From positions 1-64,000 of the forward strand of contig CAXXPD010000003.1 of the NCBI GenBank assembly GCA_963666415.2: a stretch of DNA of 64,000 nucleotides, written 5' to 3'. The DNA is from Bin87 sp963666415 (lineage in GTDB: Bacteria > Chloroflexota > Dehalococcoidia > Lucifugimonadales > UBA3495). Below the pieces are notes generated by a model. That model searched no databases. It saw only the letters and a program-made list of their open reading frames with translations, and was not told the DNA's origin. Position numbers and translations under genes: made by a program. Below, piece after piece: positions 17,901 through 26,683 of this stretch (its first letter is position 1; each line of letters starts with the position of its first letter).

Positions 17901-18415
17901 AGGTAAGCCTTGCCGAAATCTCGGTGAGTGAGCACCATTTCTGCCGGTTCGTTCAACGATCCGTGAACATGTACTATCCCATGAAAACTGCCGCCCAAAG
18001 GTAGCGCCGGAGCCTGAAATACTCGCGGTACAGGATTGAACAGGTTGCCCATGGCTTGCTCAAAGAGCGGATCGAAGTTGGTGGTGACGATTTGGACGTC
18101 TTCGGTCCTCGTGTATAGCCGAAGCAGGTCACGGTGCAGCTCCGTGGGTTCAGGATCGTGCTGCTGCAAAAATTGAACAGCTCGGCGATGAACATCGATG
18201 CCGCCGTCTTCTAGTCGCCCCAAGAACCGGTCCTCGGTTTCCGATGTGCCGATGGACTGCCCGGTTCTTTCGGCTACTTGCTGGGCCAACTGCCGGAAGC
18301 CGGGCAGATCGGCCGGCGGGCCCATGGACACACCGGCGCCGGCGAAAATCACCAGCCGGCCGTCACGCAGGGCGTTCAGCAGCGGTTCAGGGAAGTTAAC
18401 GCCTGCAATCTTCAA
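14927..18415 (-). CDS. Large SIR2-domain protein, probable NADase defence effector, 1162 aa
   Basis: The N-terminal ~270 residues form a SIR2-like NAD-binding domain: LVIFAGAGVSMG (GAGVS at 26-30), IVTTNFDPLFEQA (N113), and IVHVHGSLNEPAEM with the likely catalytic H151, then FVGYSHNDTIMTYL. The remaining ~890 residues are alpha-helical without recognised catalytic motifs. The C-terminal region, with WLRDYWEHRLVGVPTPLSD and a nearby AAQMRPVSGIPWLVMHR stretch, looks like the DUF4020 type of SIR2-associated tail. SIR2 proteins of this size in defence loci deplete NAD+ on phage infection. This is the last gene of a four-gene minus-strand group and starts 185 bases after the nuclease-methyltransferase gene. 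Role in NAD depletion is inferred from the family. Confidence 0.8.
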   Translation of the reverse strand: MKIAGVNFPEPLLNALRDGRLVIFAGAGVSMGPPADLPGFRQLAQQVAERTGQSIGTSETEDRFLGRLEDGGIDVHRRAVQFLQQHDPEPTELHRDLLRLYTRTEDVQIVTTNFDPLFEQAMGNLFNPVPRVFQAPALPLGGSFHGIVHVHGSLNEPAEMVLTHRDFGKAYLTEADGWARRFLVDLFANQTVLFVGYSHNDTIMTYLTPSLPPDDGQRRFALIGDRSDEPERWLGLGIQPVIFHQVADNDFNGLDAAVTGLASHVRMGILDWQHEITEIASGPPPIDEEGSSIVEHALSDPALTRFFIRAADSPEWIDWLDRRDQLTALFANGDFTEKDGILSYWLATRFAIKNTDALFRAIERRGATVNPRLWNLLAWQLGEPDDGSLDAETLSRWVHFLLSATPPDDNDDVLCNMAVKCARLGILHELLQLYDALTSNRQQTQPRSGWNKSHLKHYWEETLWRKCLAPNLPAIAESLLERTVRRLEERHFALRAWHQADDTRDPDSSYRSAIEPHPQDRFPLDADMLINIARECVEWLVINKVDTARLWSERFTRSQAALLRRLAVHALSVRTDLSADDKIAWLLEHCDVNETRARHEIYRAVAAVYPHAGPEQRQALIATVLAYRWPWEDDLDDERYSAHHHYDWLQWLTEADPDCILVRQALDPIRARHPEFVPQEHPDLIHWIGDVYEVVGKPSPWSVAEILDQSPAEWLPQAMEQQPSEYTAHPRDQIINHVAEATKQNPDWGLELADQMTQVAEWDTHLWRGVINGWRSGDLDEATLARAIRTLSADGLHGKHVDEIADALAYLIGNNDLVMNSATLASANNTARSLWQHIAVNDQGMDSDWMERASNHPAGRLAYFWMRSIAIWRKNQEPKPIMVSGEYQEALSEMVADHELRGTLARATLMSEFSFLAFVDEEWTRHNLIPLLAPEQDDFASAWDGLTHGRLHLETIELLREPFLNAMETILRDMEGSTREGFIRKYTQMLIFSVTDANDTWITKLFKHADDADRRLFAMEIGRNLQSLDETHQREWWDTWLRDYWEHRLVGVPTPLSDTEIVLMTEWATNLPGLFPDAVDLAAQMRPVSGIPWLVMHRIRDSGLAERHPRALANLLIHIAQSDSKPWIGLGIKGIVDQLLECDLPTDLKRGLRELAVRHNLQ

Positions 18416-18600
18416 TCGATTATTCCGTCTCTGGGCTGAATATAGTCTCGGCGCAAATTTGCACTATCAAATGGTAGGCGGATCTGGTGCCCACGATTGT
18501 TGACCAAGGACTTCGCTCCATCGACCAAGCTATTACGCGGTCTTCCCCGTCTCCTGCCTGACGCCCTTGACAGGAAGCTGGTCAGGGCGCGGGTTGAGCA

Positions 18601-21600
18601 TCAATTCGTTTCCTCAGTAAGGAGTACAGCTTGTTCTCCCATTGTCGCGATATTGCGAGGCGGTTGCCGCTCCTTGTCAGATGGGCTGGGCAATTCGTCT
18701 CGCGAGAACAGTTCAGAGGCGCACACCTCTGCCAGCAGCGCTGTTCCCTCAGGCTGGTGATTGAGTGTCGCCTCAATCACCCAGAGCAGCTCAAGAAGTT
18801 CCTCGGTGAAATCCCACCGCTCTGGCCTGATCTGATCGAGGGGCGACGATTGTCGTCCAGAACGTTTCAGCTTGCGGCGGTCCAGCCACGACTTCACAAT
18901 CTGCAAGCCGGAGACGGAATAGTTCCACACATCTGGTTTTACCGGCGCAAACTCTCCGTCGCCCACCCTGAGGGTGTGCTTTTGCTGATCATAAGATGAG
19001 CCTTCAGGGTACTTGTCGAACGGTACTTCCCTCGTGCAACGCGCCATCCCCAGCGGCACTGAGCCGTCATCACCAGTTCCTGCAAACCGGGTGCCATAGG
19101 TATGCAGGTACAAAAGCCGCTCCCCATGGTCGGCCATCCGCTGAAACAGGGCGCTTTCTTTGGTAATCGGCAGGTGCGGTGGCGGCAGCTCCAGCTCCTC
19201 CCAGAACTTCTCCACATACTCCGGCTGAGCCAGAACCCCATAGGAGTAGGCAAAGAGGCGCTTGGCGGACACCTCAATTCCGTGAGCAGCACCGATTGCC
19301 TCAAGAACCCCTTCGGTGATATTGGGTTGAGTAGCATCGGAGTCACGCCACAATGGGATGACGTCCTTCGCTCCGCGTCCATGAAAATGATGCAGGTCCG
19401 GAATCTCCGCCGCCGCGACGGCCGCCGGGCCATGGCCTAGCACTGAGGTCAGCAAGCTTGTGATGTAGACTTGATTGTGACCGTGCGCTGTCCATATTGC
19501 AGGCCCTGGTCTATCAAGAAGCCGAGCATCGGCGAGCACGTGTTGCCTATCGAACGACCGGTATGAGTAACGGGCTATCGCTGGCGATTCCGAGGACGCC
19601 GGCATTGCCCGAACGGAAGGCACATTTCCAATTGCCGGGTATAACGCGGGCGGCGAGTCGGCCACCTTTCGTCCACTGGGGCGGTTTACGAACAGAACCT
19701 GTCGGTGTGGTGGATCAGCGATCGCCAGCTCTTGCCAACGGCGCTCCAGTACTTGCCTTGCTGGGCTGATTGGCCATGTCCGTCCGGCTTTCACACCAGA
19801 CTGCTGCCACGGGAACACCTCCGTGACGGCGGGCCAATCGAAGTATGCTCCGGCCCCTGAGGCGTAGAACGGCGAATCCCATTCTGTGGAGCACTCACGC
19901 CATTGAAAATTGCCAAACGACTCGGCAGCGTCGAGAGCAGCCAGCTTTTCTCGCTCCGATCCCATGAGTTTCGTTTTCCATACTCTCGCGGGAGTCTCCG
20001 GTTTCGGCGGCCCATCCCGAACTCCGATGGCAATGGCAACCGGAGTCCGTATCGCAAAGACGTTTTCAGTCTTCCGCGCTCCTATACCATCTCCCTCCAG
20101 GTCGATGATCCATAGTTCGTCAAACACCTCCCGCATCTTGCGGCGCATACCGATAAATCCAGGTCCCCGCAGGTAGGACGAGGCTGTGATGAATGAGACT
20201 ATCCCTGAATCCTCCGTGGAGTCGAACACCTTCCAGAGCGCCCATCGCCAGAAGTACACGTAGTCGTTGTACAGGTTCTTCAGGTGGATGCCCATGCCCG
20301 CTTCTCGGGCCGGCGCCAGGAAATCCTCCAGAATCGGTGTCGATGCACCTTGCCCGCCGTCTCCGTACCTCACCCAGCCGCCCTTACGTCGCCCTCCATC
20401 ATCCGACGGGTCTCGTTCCTCCCGGTCATAGGGAGGATTGCCCAGACAAACAAACACCCGGGTATCCTTCTTGACCTGCTGGGCGCGGGCCCGTTCTTCG
20501 GTGAGCTGTGCCTGCAGCAGCTTGGCCGTAAAATTCGGCGGCTGATTGGGAGACTCCAGGGTATCCGTGAGATACACCTTCGGGGTCGCGTCTGCGACAT
20601 CGGCGCTCTTGAGCCATTGGGACAAACGCAAGTGCGCCACGGAATACGGCCCGACTAGGATTTCGAAGGCGTACAGACGGTCAGCCAGGCTGCGCAGCTT
20701 CCCGGTTACGGCTCCCGGACCTAGCCGTTCTCGCACGGCTTCCGCTGCATGTTCCATCACTGCCAGGGGATAGGTGCCGGTCCCCACCGCAGGGTCCAGG
20801 ACCACCACATCGTCGTCGGCAAATGCTGACTGCTTCCTGAACCGGGTGCGCAGGAGCTCCCCGGCCAACCTCACCTGTGCGCGGACAACTTCCACCGGCG
20901 TGTAGTAGACGCCGCGGTCATTGCGCAGCTTCGGGTCGTAAGCGCCCAGAAACCGCTCGTAGAAATAAAGCCACGGGTCGCCGCCATGGCTGACCTTTGC
21001 CTGGTCCACCGCTCCGATGGCTCGCTCCAGCAAATTGATGGACATATCCAGTTCTGCTCGAACGGGGTTGGCTTCCAGAAGTTGCAGCGCCTCGGCGAGC
21101 AGGCCGTGTTCCCGCTGCAGGGTGTCTGCAGCCATCAATGGTCTCAGGCTCTCTGCACCTTCAAACCGGGCCAGCAACAGCGCGTAGGTCACCGTCTGTG
21201 CGTAGGCATCGGCAAACTGGGCCTCATCTCCATCCGGGAACAGGAGGCCGCTCCACTCGTTGGCCAACAATCGAAGCGGATTGCCCTCTCTCCCCAGCGC
21301 CGCCTGCACATCATCCCTGAGTACCCTGGTCAAGGGAGCCAGGAATCTAGCCAAGCCCTCCGCCGTTGCGGGAACCACGGGCTCCCAGTACAGAAAATCG
21401 CGCATCAAAGAATGGTGCGTTTCCAGAGCCGTTCGGTCAACCGACCTGGCCCCGCCCGTGCTGACGTCGGCGGCGATTCTCACCCGCATTTTCAGGTCGC
21501 CGGAGCGGTACAGGCTCCATTCCGAGCCATCGGTGTAGATCAGATTGGGCAGCGCCTTGAACCGTTGCCACTGCTCCCGATTCCGACCAGTAAATCCCTC

Positions 21601-21924
21601 GGCGCGCGCTCCAGTTCCCGGACTCTTGAGTTCCACGTGCCCGGTCAACAACCCATTGGTAGTAACGCCGATATCGGGACGTCCGTGGACGTCATCCTGA
21701 CGAACCTCAGTGCGCCAGTTGACTTCAAGGCCCATCAATCCACCAGCCGCCCGGAGAAGTTCGCCGACAGGGAATTTCAGCTGGTCTTCCGGCTGCGCTG
21801 AAACGGGCTGGCTGAAATTGTTCGCAACCTTATCCGCGAATTCTCCGACAACCTCGGTTGAGGCGCCCACTGGTGTTGAATCGCTCGATAAATTAGACAT
21901 TGTCCCCACTGCTGCGTCAGCCAT
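18601..21924 (-). CDS. Type IIG-like restriction-modification enzyme: PD-(D/E)XK nuclease plus N6-adenine methyltransferase, 1107 aa
   Basis: Residues ~50-140 carry a PD-(D/E)XK core: GRPDIGV with D84 and GHVELKSPG with E98-x-K100, followed by a conserved NREQWQRFKALPNLIYTDG strand. The methyltransferase follows: motif X RGVYYTPVEVV (337-347), motif I VLDPAVGTGTYPLAV (about 375-389) and motif IV GNPPYD (495-500), which marks an adenine-N6 enzyme. The last 500 residues, including FIGMRRKMREVFDELWIIDL and the late IKSWLDRRKLKRSG section, resemble the target-recognition domain of type ISP and pglX-like enzymes. No helicase motifs were seen. Start is ATG 21924 or 21900. The gene lies 33 bases after the ATPase/TPR gene, implying cotranscription. 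Confidence 0.85.
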   Translation of the reverse strand: MADAAVGTMSNLSSDSTPVGASTEVVGEFADKVANNFSQPVSAQPEDQLKFPVGELLRAAGGLMGLEVNWRTEVRQDDVHGRPDIGVTTNGLLTGHVELKSPGTGARAEGFTGRNREQWQRFKALPNLIYTDGSEWSLYRSGDLKMRVRIAADVSTGGARSVDRTALETHHSLMRDFLYWEPVVPATAEGLARFLAPLTRVLRDDVQAALGREGNPLRLLANEWSGLLFPDGDEAQFADAYAQTVTYALLLARFEGAESLRPLMAADTLQREHGLLAEALQLLEANPVRAELDMSINLLERAIGAVDQAKVSHGGDPWLYFYERFLGAYDPKLRNDRGVYYTPVEVVRAQVRLAGELLRTRFRKQSAFADDDVVVLDPAVGTGTYPLAVMEHAAEAVRERLGPGAVTGKLRSLADRLYAFEILVGPYSVAHLRLSQWLKSADVADATPKVYLTDTLESPNQPPNFTAKLLQAQLTEERARAQQVKKDTRVFVCLGNPPYDREERDPSDDGGRRKGGWVRYGDGGQGASTPILEDFLAPAREAGMGIHLKNLYNDYVYFWRWALWKVFDSTEDSGIVSFITASSYLRGPGFIGMRRKMREVFDELWIIDLEGDGIGARKTENVFAIRTPVAIAIGVRDGPPKPETPARVWKTKLMGSEREKLAALDAAESFGNFQWRECSTEWDSPFYASGAGAYFDWPAVTEVFPWQQSGVKAGRTWPISPARQVLERRWQELAIADPPHRQVLFVNRPSGRKVADSPPALYPAIGNVPSVRAMPASSESPAIARYSYRSFDRQHVLADARLLDRPGPAIWTAHGHNQVYITSLLTSVLGHGPAAVAAAEIPDLHHFHGRGAKDVIPLWRDSDATQPNITEGVLEAIGAAHGIEVSAKRLFAYSYGVLAQPEYVEKFWEELELPPPHLPITKESALFQRMADHGERLLYLHTYGTRFAGTGDDGSVPLGMARCTREVPFDKYPEGSSYDQQKHTLRVGDGEFAPVKPDVWNYSVSGLQIVKSWLDRRKLKRSGRQSSPLDQIRPERWDFTEELLELLWVIEATLNHQPEGTALLAEVCASELFSRDELPSPSDKERQPPRNIATMGEQAVLLTEETN

Positions 21925-21957
21925 ATCAAATTAAATGCGCTCGATTTCGGGTGATAT

Positions 21958-24093
21958 TCAGCGCTCTGCCGGCGCACCACTCGGGTTTGTGACTTCCAGC
22001 GGGACAGGGACAGTAAACGTCCCTTCCGGAACGTCTATGCTAATCTGCACCAGTTCTCGCCGGACATCTCCGGCGACCTCGTCAACCTCCCTGGCGACGT
22101 GGGTAGCCTCACCGAGTTCTTGCCTTAAGGCAGTCACCAGTGGCTGCAACAAGGGAACTGCCGGCGATGCCTGGATGATTCCGAGGGCTCGTTTTGCGCC
22201 AACTCTGACGCTAAATTGCAACAGGGCCCGCATCGTACCAACGTCAAGTTCATTCTTCTGCGCGACACATTTCAGCAGAGTTGCGGCCTCACTTTCGCCG
22301 ATCGTTATGTGCAGAATCGTTTCCTTAAATACCAGGACCGTTGACGCTAATCCAGCCAAATCCGGTTGTTCGGTCGATGCATATCTGTGCACGACCTCGT
22401 CAAACGCGGCGGCGGCATCTTCGTTCCAACCGTCGACCATCAGCGCCCACCCTTTGACCAAAAACGCTTGCGCCTGCTCGACATCATTGTAGAGCGTCGC
22501 GATCCTTTCGAGATGAGCCAAGGCTTGGTCAGCGAGATCAATTGCCTTCGACGCCTCGCCTTCACCAATCAGCGCCAACCCTCTGTGGTTCAGCGCGATA
22601 ACCACAGCGGTAACGGAAATAGTGTCTCTCCGGGTCTCGAATCTGCGAACCATGTCATCGCAAACGGCCATTGCTTCGTGGCTTCGATTGCTTCCGCTCA
22701 GCAGCAACATCTTGCCCAGAAGCGCCTGGGCGGCCCAGGTTTCGGCGCCTGGCTCATCATCTGCATCCAAGCGACGTATGGTCCCGTCATAAAACTCGAG
22801 GGCCTCGTCCACATGACCGGCCTCTGCAAGCTCTTCAGCTTCACCAAGTGCTGCGTTGGCAAAGTATGACGTGGTACGCGGCGGCAAAATATCGGAGCCA
22901 TGAAACTGCTCAGAGGTTTGCATGAAAACATCCCACATCACCACGGGCGAATACAGACAGACCATGAAATCAATCAGCGCCTTGACCACTTGGTCCGACC
23001 CGCCGCCCCGTCGTAGCAGGTAGTAGATGTTATAGAGGCGCTCGGTCAGATAATACTGTCGACGTCGGGGCGTGCCCCCCTCGGCGGTTACGGCGCCGCG
23101 TCCCTCGAGACGTTTGAGCAGCGCGCTGCATTTGTTGGTGTCGAGGCGGGCGAGGTCTGCGATTTCTCTGGCGGTGGACGGTTTCCACAGCCTGGCCAAT
23201 GCGAGGTAGACCCGCCGTTCCAGCGCGGGCAGCGTCTCGAGATGGCTCTTGAAGTATTCCGTGTGATCGTCGACCAGGTCCAACAGATTGTCCATCAATT
23301 CTTCGAATGACTGGCCGGCGCCAAAACGGGCGATGATGGCGAGCAGCCGGGGGTTGCCGCCGGTGAGGATCTGCAGCGGCCTGACCGTCCGCGTGGCGGT
23401 AGTTTCTCCGGAAACCGCTCTCCAGAGCGCCGCGCATACGTCGGTATCCAGCGGGCGCAGCGTGACCACCCGGAAGAGATCGTACAGCGCGTGGTCGGGA
23501 TGGTCGATCTCCTCGAACCGGCTGGTGGCGCTGCCCAACAGCACGATACGCGGTTCGGTCTGAAGGGTGTGCCGCAACCGCCATCCCGCGTCGGGGTCGA
23601 CCATGTCGGAGAAGAGCATATTCAGGTTCTCCACCAGCAACACAACCCGCTTTTCATGGCGGTCTGCGAAATCCAGAACCGACCCCAGGCAACGGTCGGC
23701 CAGGTCCCGGTCATTCCCTGTGCTCCTCAGGTCATCGTAGGACAGGCGCAAATCGGCGCGTTCATCGTCCGGAGCTTGCTCGGTCAAGCGGCCCAGGCAC
23801 TCCAACCAGAATTCCCCAATGGTGGAGATCTCGTAACTCTCCTCCGCGAACACGATGGGGTAGAACCCCGCCAGGGAGGCATCACGGCGCACCTCGGCCG
23901 CCACGCGCAGCAGCAAATGGGTTTTTCCGCTGCCCCGCGGTCCGATCACCAATGCGTGGGCGTTGGATTGGCCGGTACTCGCGCGCAGGCATTCTAGGAG
24001 CGACTCGAACTCGCCGGTGCGCACGCAGAACGACGCTACGATCTCATCGTCGGTGAGGAAGCCAGGGTTATATTTCTTGACGCCGACTGCCAT
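21958..24093 (-). CDS. P-loop ATPase with winged-helix and TPR-like C-terminus, 711 aa
   Basis: Start ATG 24093 follows a G-rich site (GGGGGACCGCA); an ATG at 24165 would overlap the previous gene. Walker A is ALVIGPRGSGKTHLL (51-58). Walker B-like RVVLLVENLNMLF lies at about 149-161 and a sensor-like VLLGSATSRFEE at about 184-195, the ORC/Cdc6-type pattern of STAND-like ATPases. A MarR-like winged helix follows: LARLWKPSTAREIADLARL then CSALLKRLEGRGAV. The last ~300 residues are helical repeats (ANAALGEAEELAEAGHVDEA, AIDLADQALAHLERIATLY) typical of TPR sensors. Such proteins often sense infection and control an effector. It lies between another ATPase and a restriction-modification gene in one run. 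Confidence 0.8.
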   Translation of the reverse strand: MAVGVKKYNPGFLTDDEIVASFCVRTGEFESLLECLRASTGQSNAHALVIGPRGSGKTHLLLRVAAEVRRDASLAGFYPIVFAEESYEISTIGEFWLECLGRLTEQAPDDERADLRLSYDDLRSTGNDRDLADRCLGSVLDFADRHEKRVVLLVENLNMLFSDMVDPDAGWRLRHTLQTEPRIVLLGSATSRFEEIDHPDHALYDLFRVVTLRPLDTDVCAALWRAVSGETTATRTVRPLQILTGGNPRLLAIIARFGAGQSFEELMDNLLDLVDDHTEYFKSHLETLPALERRVYLALARLWKPSTAREIADLARLDTNKCSALLKRLEGRGAVTAEGGTPRRRQYYLTERLYNIYYLLRRGGGSDQVVKALIDFMVCLYSPVVMWDVFMQTSEQFHGSDILPPRTTSYFANAALGEAEELAEAGHVDEALEFYDGTIRRLDADDEPGAETWAAQALLGKMLLLSGSNRSHEAMAVCDDMVRRFETRRDTISVTAVVIALNHRGLALIGEGEASKAIDLADQALAHLERIATLYNDVEQAQAFLVKGWALMVDGWNEDAAAAFDEVVHRYASTEQPDLAGLASTVLVFKETILHITIGESEAATLLKCVAQKNELDVGTMRALLQFSVRVGAKRALGIIQASPAVPLLQPLVTALRQELGEATHVAREVDEVAGDVRRELVQISIDVPEGTFTVPVPLEVTNPSGAPAER

Positions 24094-24113
24094 TGCGGTC
24101 CCCCATTCCCGAC

Positions 24114-25394
24114 CTATCGCTGGTTGATTGCAGTGAAGTATTGACCGTGCCGTGCGCGCCACCAATCCTCCAGCAGGCCGGACACGAAGCCGTAACCTCC
24201 GTCCTGGCCCTCCAGGTACCCATCATGCTCCAGCGAATAAAGCACATGCTCGACGGGTACTCCTTCGCCATCCGGCGAGGACGGCGACATCTCCAGGTAG
24301 CGCCTCACAGTTTCGTGGGTCAGCAGGCCGCCGTTGACCGCGGCTTCAGTCAAAAGGCCGAGAGCCACCGTATAGCTCTGGTTCCCCAGGACCGTTCGCA
24401 GGCGGTCCTCATAATGCACCAGGTCGATCTGCCCCCTCACGCTGAGCAGTTCGTGTTCGTACACCTGCGCCACGTCGGCCATGGTCGCCTCGCTCCTCTG
24501 GTCCCTGACCAGGCGTTCATGAAGGTGATGGAAAAACTGTTGGACGTGATGGGGAACGCAGCAGCGCAGCCGGCGGCACATCTCGCCGCGTACCTCTTCG
24601 GATAGGTCTATCCCCTGCCCACGGGCCAATGCAGCCAGGCAGTCCATGGAGGTCTCCCGACTCCAGGGCTGTAAGTCGAAGGGCGTAAAAATGTTGGCCT
24701 GAGCGCTGAGGCCGGCCTGCCTGAGAATAGGGCCCAGTCCAACGCTCCCCGAGATGATCAAGCAGACCCTGCTGGGATGTGCCTGGCAATTCCGCCTCAG
24801 CCAGCTCATGAACCGGTCCGTGGCTGCGCGGCGCTCTGGAGTGATCCGGTAATCATGCCCCTTCAGCAGACGGTTTACGAGGATGGAAAGCTCGTCGATG
24901 GCCAACACCACCGGCCGTTCGTTGGCTGCCAGAGCCTCAAAGAACCGGTCGCCATCACGCTGCCAGTTTCCGGCGTCCATTCCGGCGCGTACCCGCACCT
25001 TCAGCTCGGATACTCCCACCTCCTCCACATTGTCGCGGATGTCCCCCAGGCGGTTGGCGGACCACGTCTGGATCCGCCTCCAGATGCTCTGGACCGATTG
25101 AGCCTGAATGGCCATCTCGGCGACGGCGTCAGCCCCGTCCATGGCGGCTTCCAGGTCCACGAACACGGTGGCAAACTGCCCCTCGTCATCCAATCGATGC
25201 AGCAGTTCCCGCACCAGGCTGGTCTTGCGCATGCGGCGCTGCGCGGTCAGCAGCGTGTGGGTGCCGTTTTCCACACGCTCCCGCAGCGCGTCGATCTCGG
25301 CCTCCCGATCAAAGAATCGATCGCCGTAGACCCAGTTACTGCCGCCTGGGACGAGTTCCGGTTCGCCATCCGGTTGGGTAAAGTTGCTTGCCAT
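24114..25394 (-). CDS. AAA-like ATPase with atypical Walker A, 426 aa; first gene of the defence operon
   Basis: The N-terminus has the box VYGDRFFDREAEIDALRERV common to archaeal-type AAA ATPases, followed by LLTAQRRMRKTSLVREL where a P-loop is expected. Here the normal G-x4-G-K-T is altered: A51 replaces the first glycine and R56 replaces the glycine before K57. Walker B is intact (PVVLAIDELSILV, 161-173), and IISGSVGLGPIL is a sensor-like strand. The C-terminal part is helical with a winged-helix-like ending (LEHDGYLEGQDGGYGFVSGL). It starts at ATG 25394, 17 bases after a tandem 15-bp repeat, and is followed 20 bases later by the second ATPase gene. Role likely regulatory or loading; inferred. 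Confidence 0.75.
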   Translation of the reverse strand: MASNFTQPDGEPELVPGGSNWVYGDRFFDREAEIDALRERVENGTHTLLTAQRRMRKTSLVRELLHRLDDEGQFATVFVDLEAAMDGADAVAEMAIQAQSVQSIWRRIQTWSANRLGDIRDNVEEVGVSELKVRVRAGMDAGNWQRDGDRFFEALAANERPVVLAIDELSILVNRLLKGHDYRITPERRAATDRFMSWLRRNCQAHPSRVCLIISGSVGLGPILRQAGLSAQANIFTPFDLQPWSRETSMDCLAALARGQGIDLSEEVRGEMCRRLRCCVPHHVQQFFHHLHERLVRDQRSEATMADVAQVYEHELLSVRGQIDLVHYEDRLRTVLGNQSYTVALGLLTEAAVNGGLLTHETVRRYLEMSPSSPDGEGVPVEHVLYSLEHDGYLEGQDGGYGFVSGLLEDWWRARHGQYFTAINQR

Positions 25395-25411
25395 GGATAG
25401 ATCGTATCACG

Positions 25412-25445
25412 CAACATATCCGTTGGCAACATATCCGTTGGCAAC
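25412..25445 (-). promoter_or_regulatory. Tandem 15-bp direct repeat upstream of the defence operon, possible operator
   Basis: CAACATATCCGTTGG occurs twice head to tail (25412-25426, 25427-25441) and a third copy begins with CAAC. It ends 17 bases before the ATG of the first ATPase gene, so it overlaps the expected promoter or leader. Tandem half-sites at this position are typical of a repressor binding site, but no regulator gene is adjacent. Confidence 0.45.
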
Positions 25446-25529
25446 CTGAAGATAGATGTGAGTTCGTCGCAGGCAATTCTTTGTTTACCATCCTGCTAAC
25501 GCCCCCACCCACATGATCGCATCCCAGCG

Positions 25530-25584
25530 GTCGGTAACAACTCCGAGTGAGGCAATAGGCCGGCACGACTAATTGTCGTGTATC
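25530..25584 (-). repeat. Dispersed boundary repeat, copy 1 (inverted orientation)
   Basis: On the minus strand it reads TGATACACGACAATTAGTCG, then TGCCGGCC, ATTGCCTCA and TGTTACCG. It matches the starts of the repeats at 35551, 43799, 47475 and 52269. Only the first ~55 bases of the family are present. It lies upstream of the four-gene defence operon. Confidence 0.65.
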
Positions 25585-26135
25585 AAATGGAGCGGAAGAC
25601 GGGATACGGATTTACTCTGACAAACGCGGCTCCCTCGGATTCAGCCCGCCATAACGTGGAAGCACCGTTACCATATATCCGCGCCGAGATGCGGGCCGCC
25701 CGACAAATTGTAGACGGGGCTCAATCAGCGGTGAACGGTGAGAGCTAGAACCGCGGCTTTGCGCGGTTCATGGCAGCACTTGACGATTTCTAACCGACCG
25801 GTCAGAAGACGGGAAACGCGTTAATGCTGAAACGAAGGAGAATGGATTGGGTTCTACTACGCTGGCAACCGACTCAGCAAAGCGAACAGACGCAGAGATC
25901 AATTGATCAACTATCGTTCGGAATTAGGAACCAAGCCGAATCGAACGCCCGCTTATTGAGGAGCTATCGTTGCACGTCAGGCAGTTTGATTTCAGCAAGG
26001 GATCCATCTGTTTTGTGGCGTTCAACGACCGGAGGTCGATCCTCCAAACGCACGACAAACTGGTCCCTCGTCGCATATCCCTACCTATTCACCGTTGGGC
26101 TCCACGCTTTTCCCGTTCTCTCGAAACGTTGGCCA
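25585..26135. other. Region upstream of the defence operon without a confident gene
   Basis: A plus-strand open frame from 25824 has poor protein-like composition and its end overlaps the minus-strand remnant at 26136, so I do not call it. A perfect 8-bp hairpin lies at 25748-25769 (GAACCGCG, loop GCTTTG, CGCGGTTC). It has no T run and could be an RNA structure of unknown role. Confidence 0.35.
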
Positions 26136-26683
26136 TCACTGTGCCAACGATTCTCGAAGGGCAGCGTTCCTGTCAATACGCACCCGATCAACACGCGACT
26201 TGATGTTTTCGATTTCGGAAAACAACATTGAACTCTTCGGTCGCCAATTGAACACGTCGGCAGCGTTCTCGAGATTGACCCATTGGGTATCCAAATATCT
26301 GCGGAATGCTTCTGCCCTCGTCAATCTGCCAGAGATAGTCCCCTCATCGAACACTTTTTCCCGCCATTCCCTCAAAACGATAGGCGTATCTACGATCACC
26401 GCATCGACATAGGTGAATGTGTAGATCAGCTTTTGGTGGTAGTAGGAACCTATTGTAGTGATTCTGTAGCGGCGCGAATGAAAGTCGAACCGTTCCGCGA
26501 TGAGGTCCTTGTTTTCGGTTTCTACCAATTTCTGAGCCAGTAGCTTTCCTAGTACGTCAACGATTTGAGCAGGTTGGAAACCCAGGGATTGGGCATACGC
26601 GTAGATGTCCTCGGCCTCGACGTACCCCCTTTTCGCCGATGACCCTACCTCCAATCCGATAAACGCCAACAAGATAGGTCCTA
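26136..26683 (-). pseudogene. 3' part of an unknown gene disrupted by IS5
   Basis: The frame reads into the IS5 element at 26684 without a start of its own other than a TTG at 26672. The product has the look of the C-terminal winged-helix end of a large P-loop NTPase: EDIYAYAQSLGFQPAQIVDV, LVETENKDLIAERFDFHS, RRYRITTIGSYYHQKLIY and FTYVDAVIVDTPIV. If the IS and one TA are removed, the frame continues upstream for 13 codons (VDKLAAVLGPILL junction) to a TGA at 27589-27591, so the upstream part is also lost or frameshifted. It is probably a remnant of a defence-type ATPase; that assignment is weak. Confidence 0.5.

Noticed and set aside
25748..25769. Intrinsic terminator
   Set aside because: The 8-bp hairpin is perfect but lacks a T run on either strand.
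25824..26231. 135-residue plus-strand open frame
   Set aside because: No ribosome binding site of quality, atypical composition, and overlap with the minus-strand remnant at 26136.
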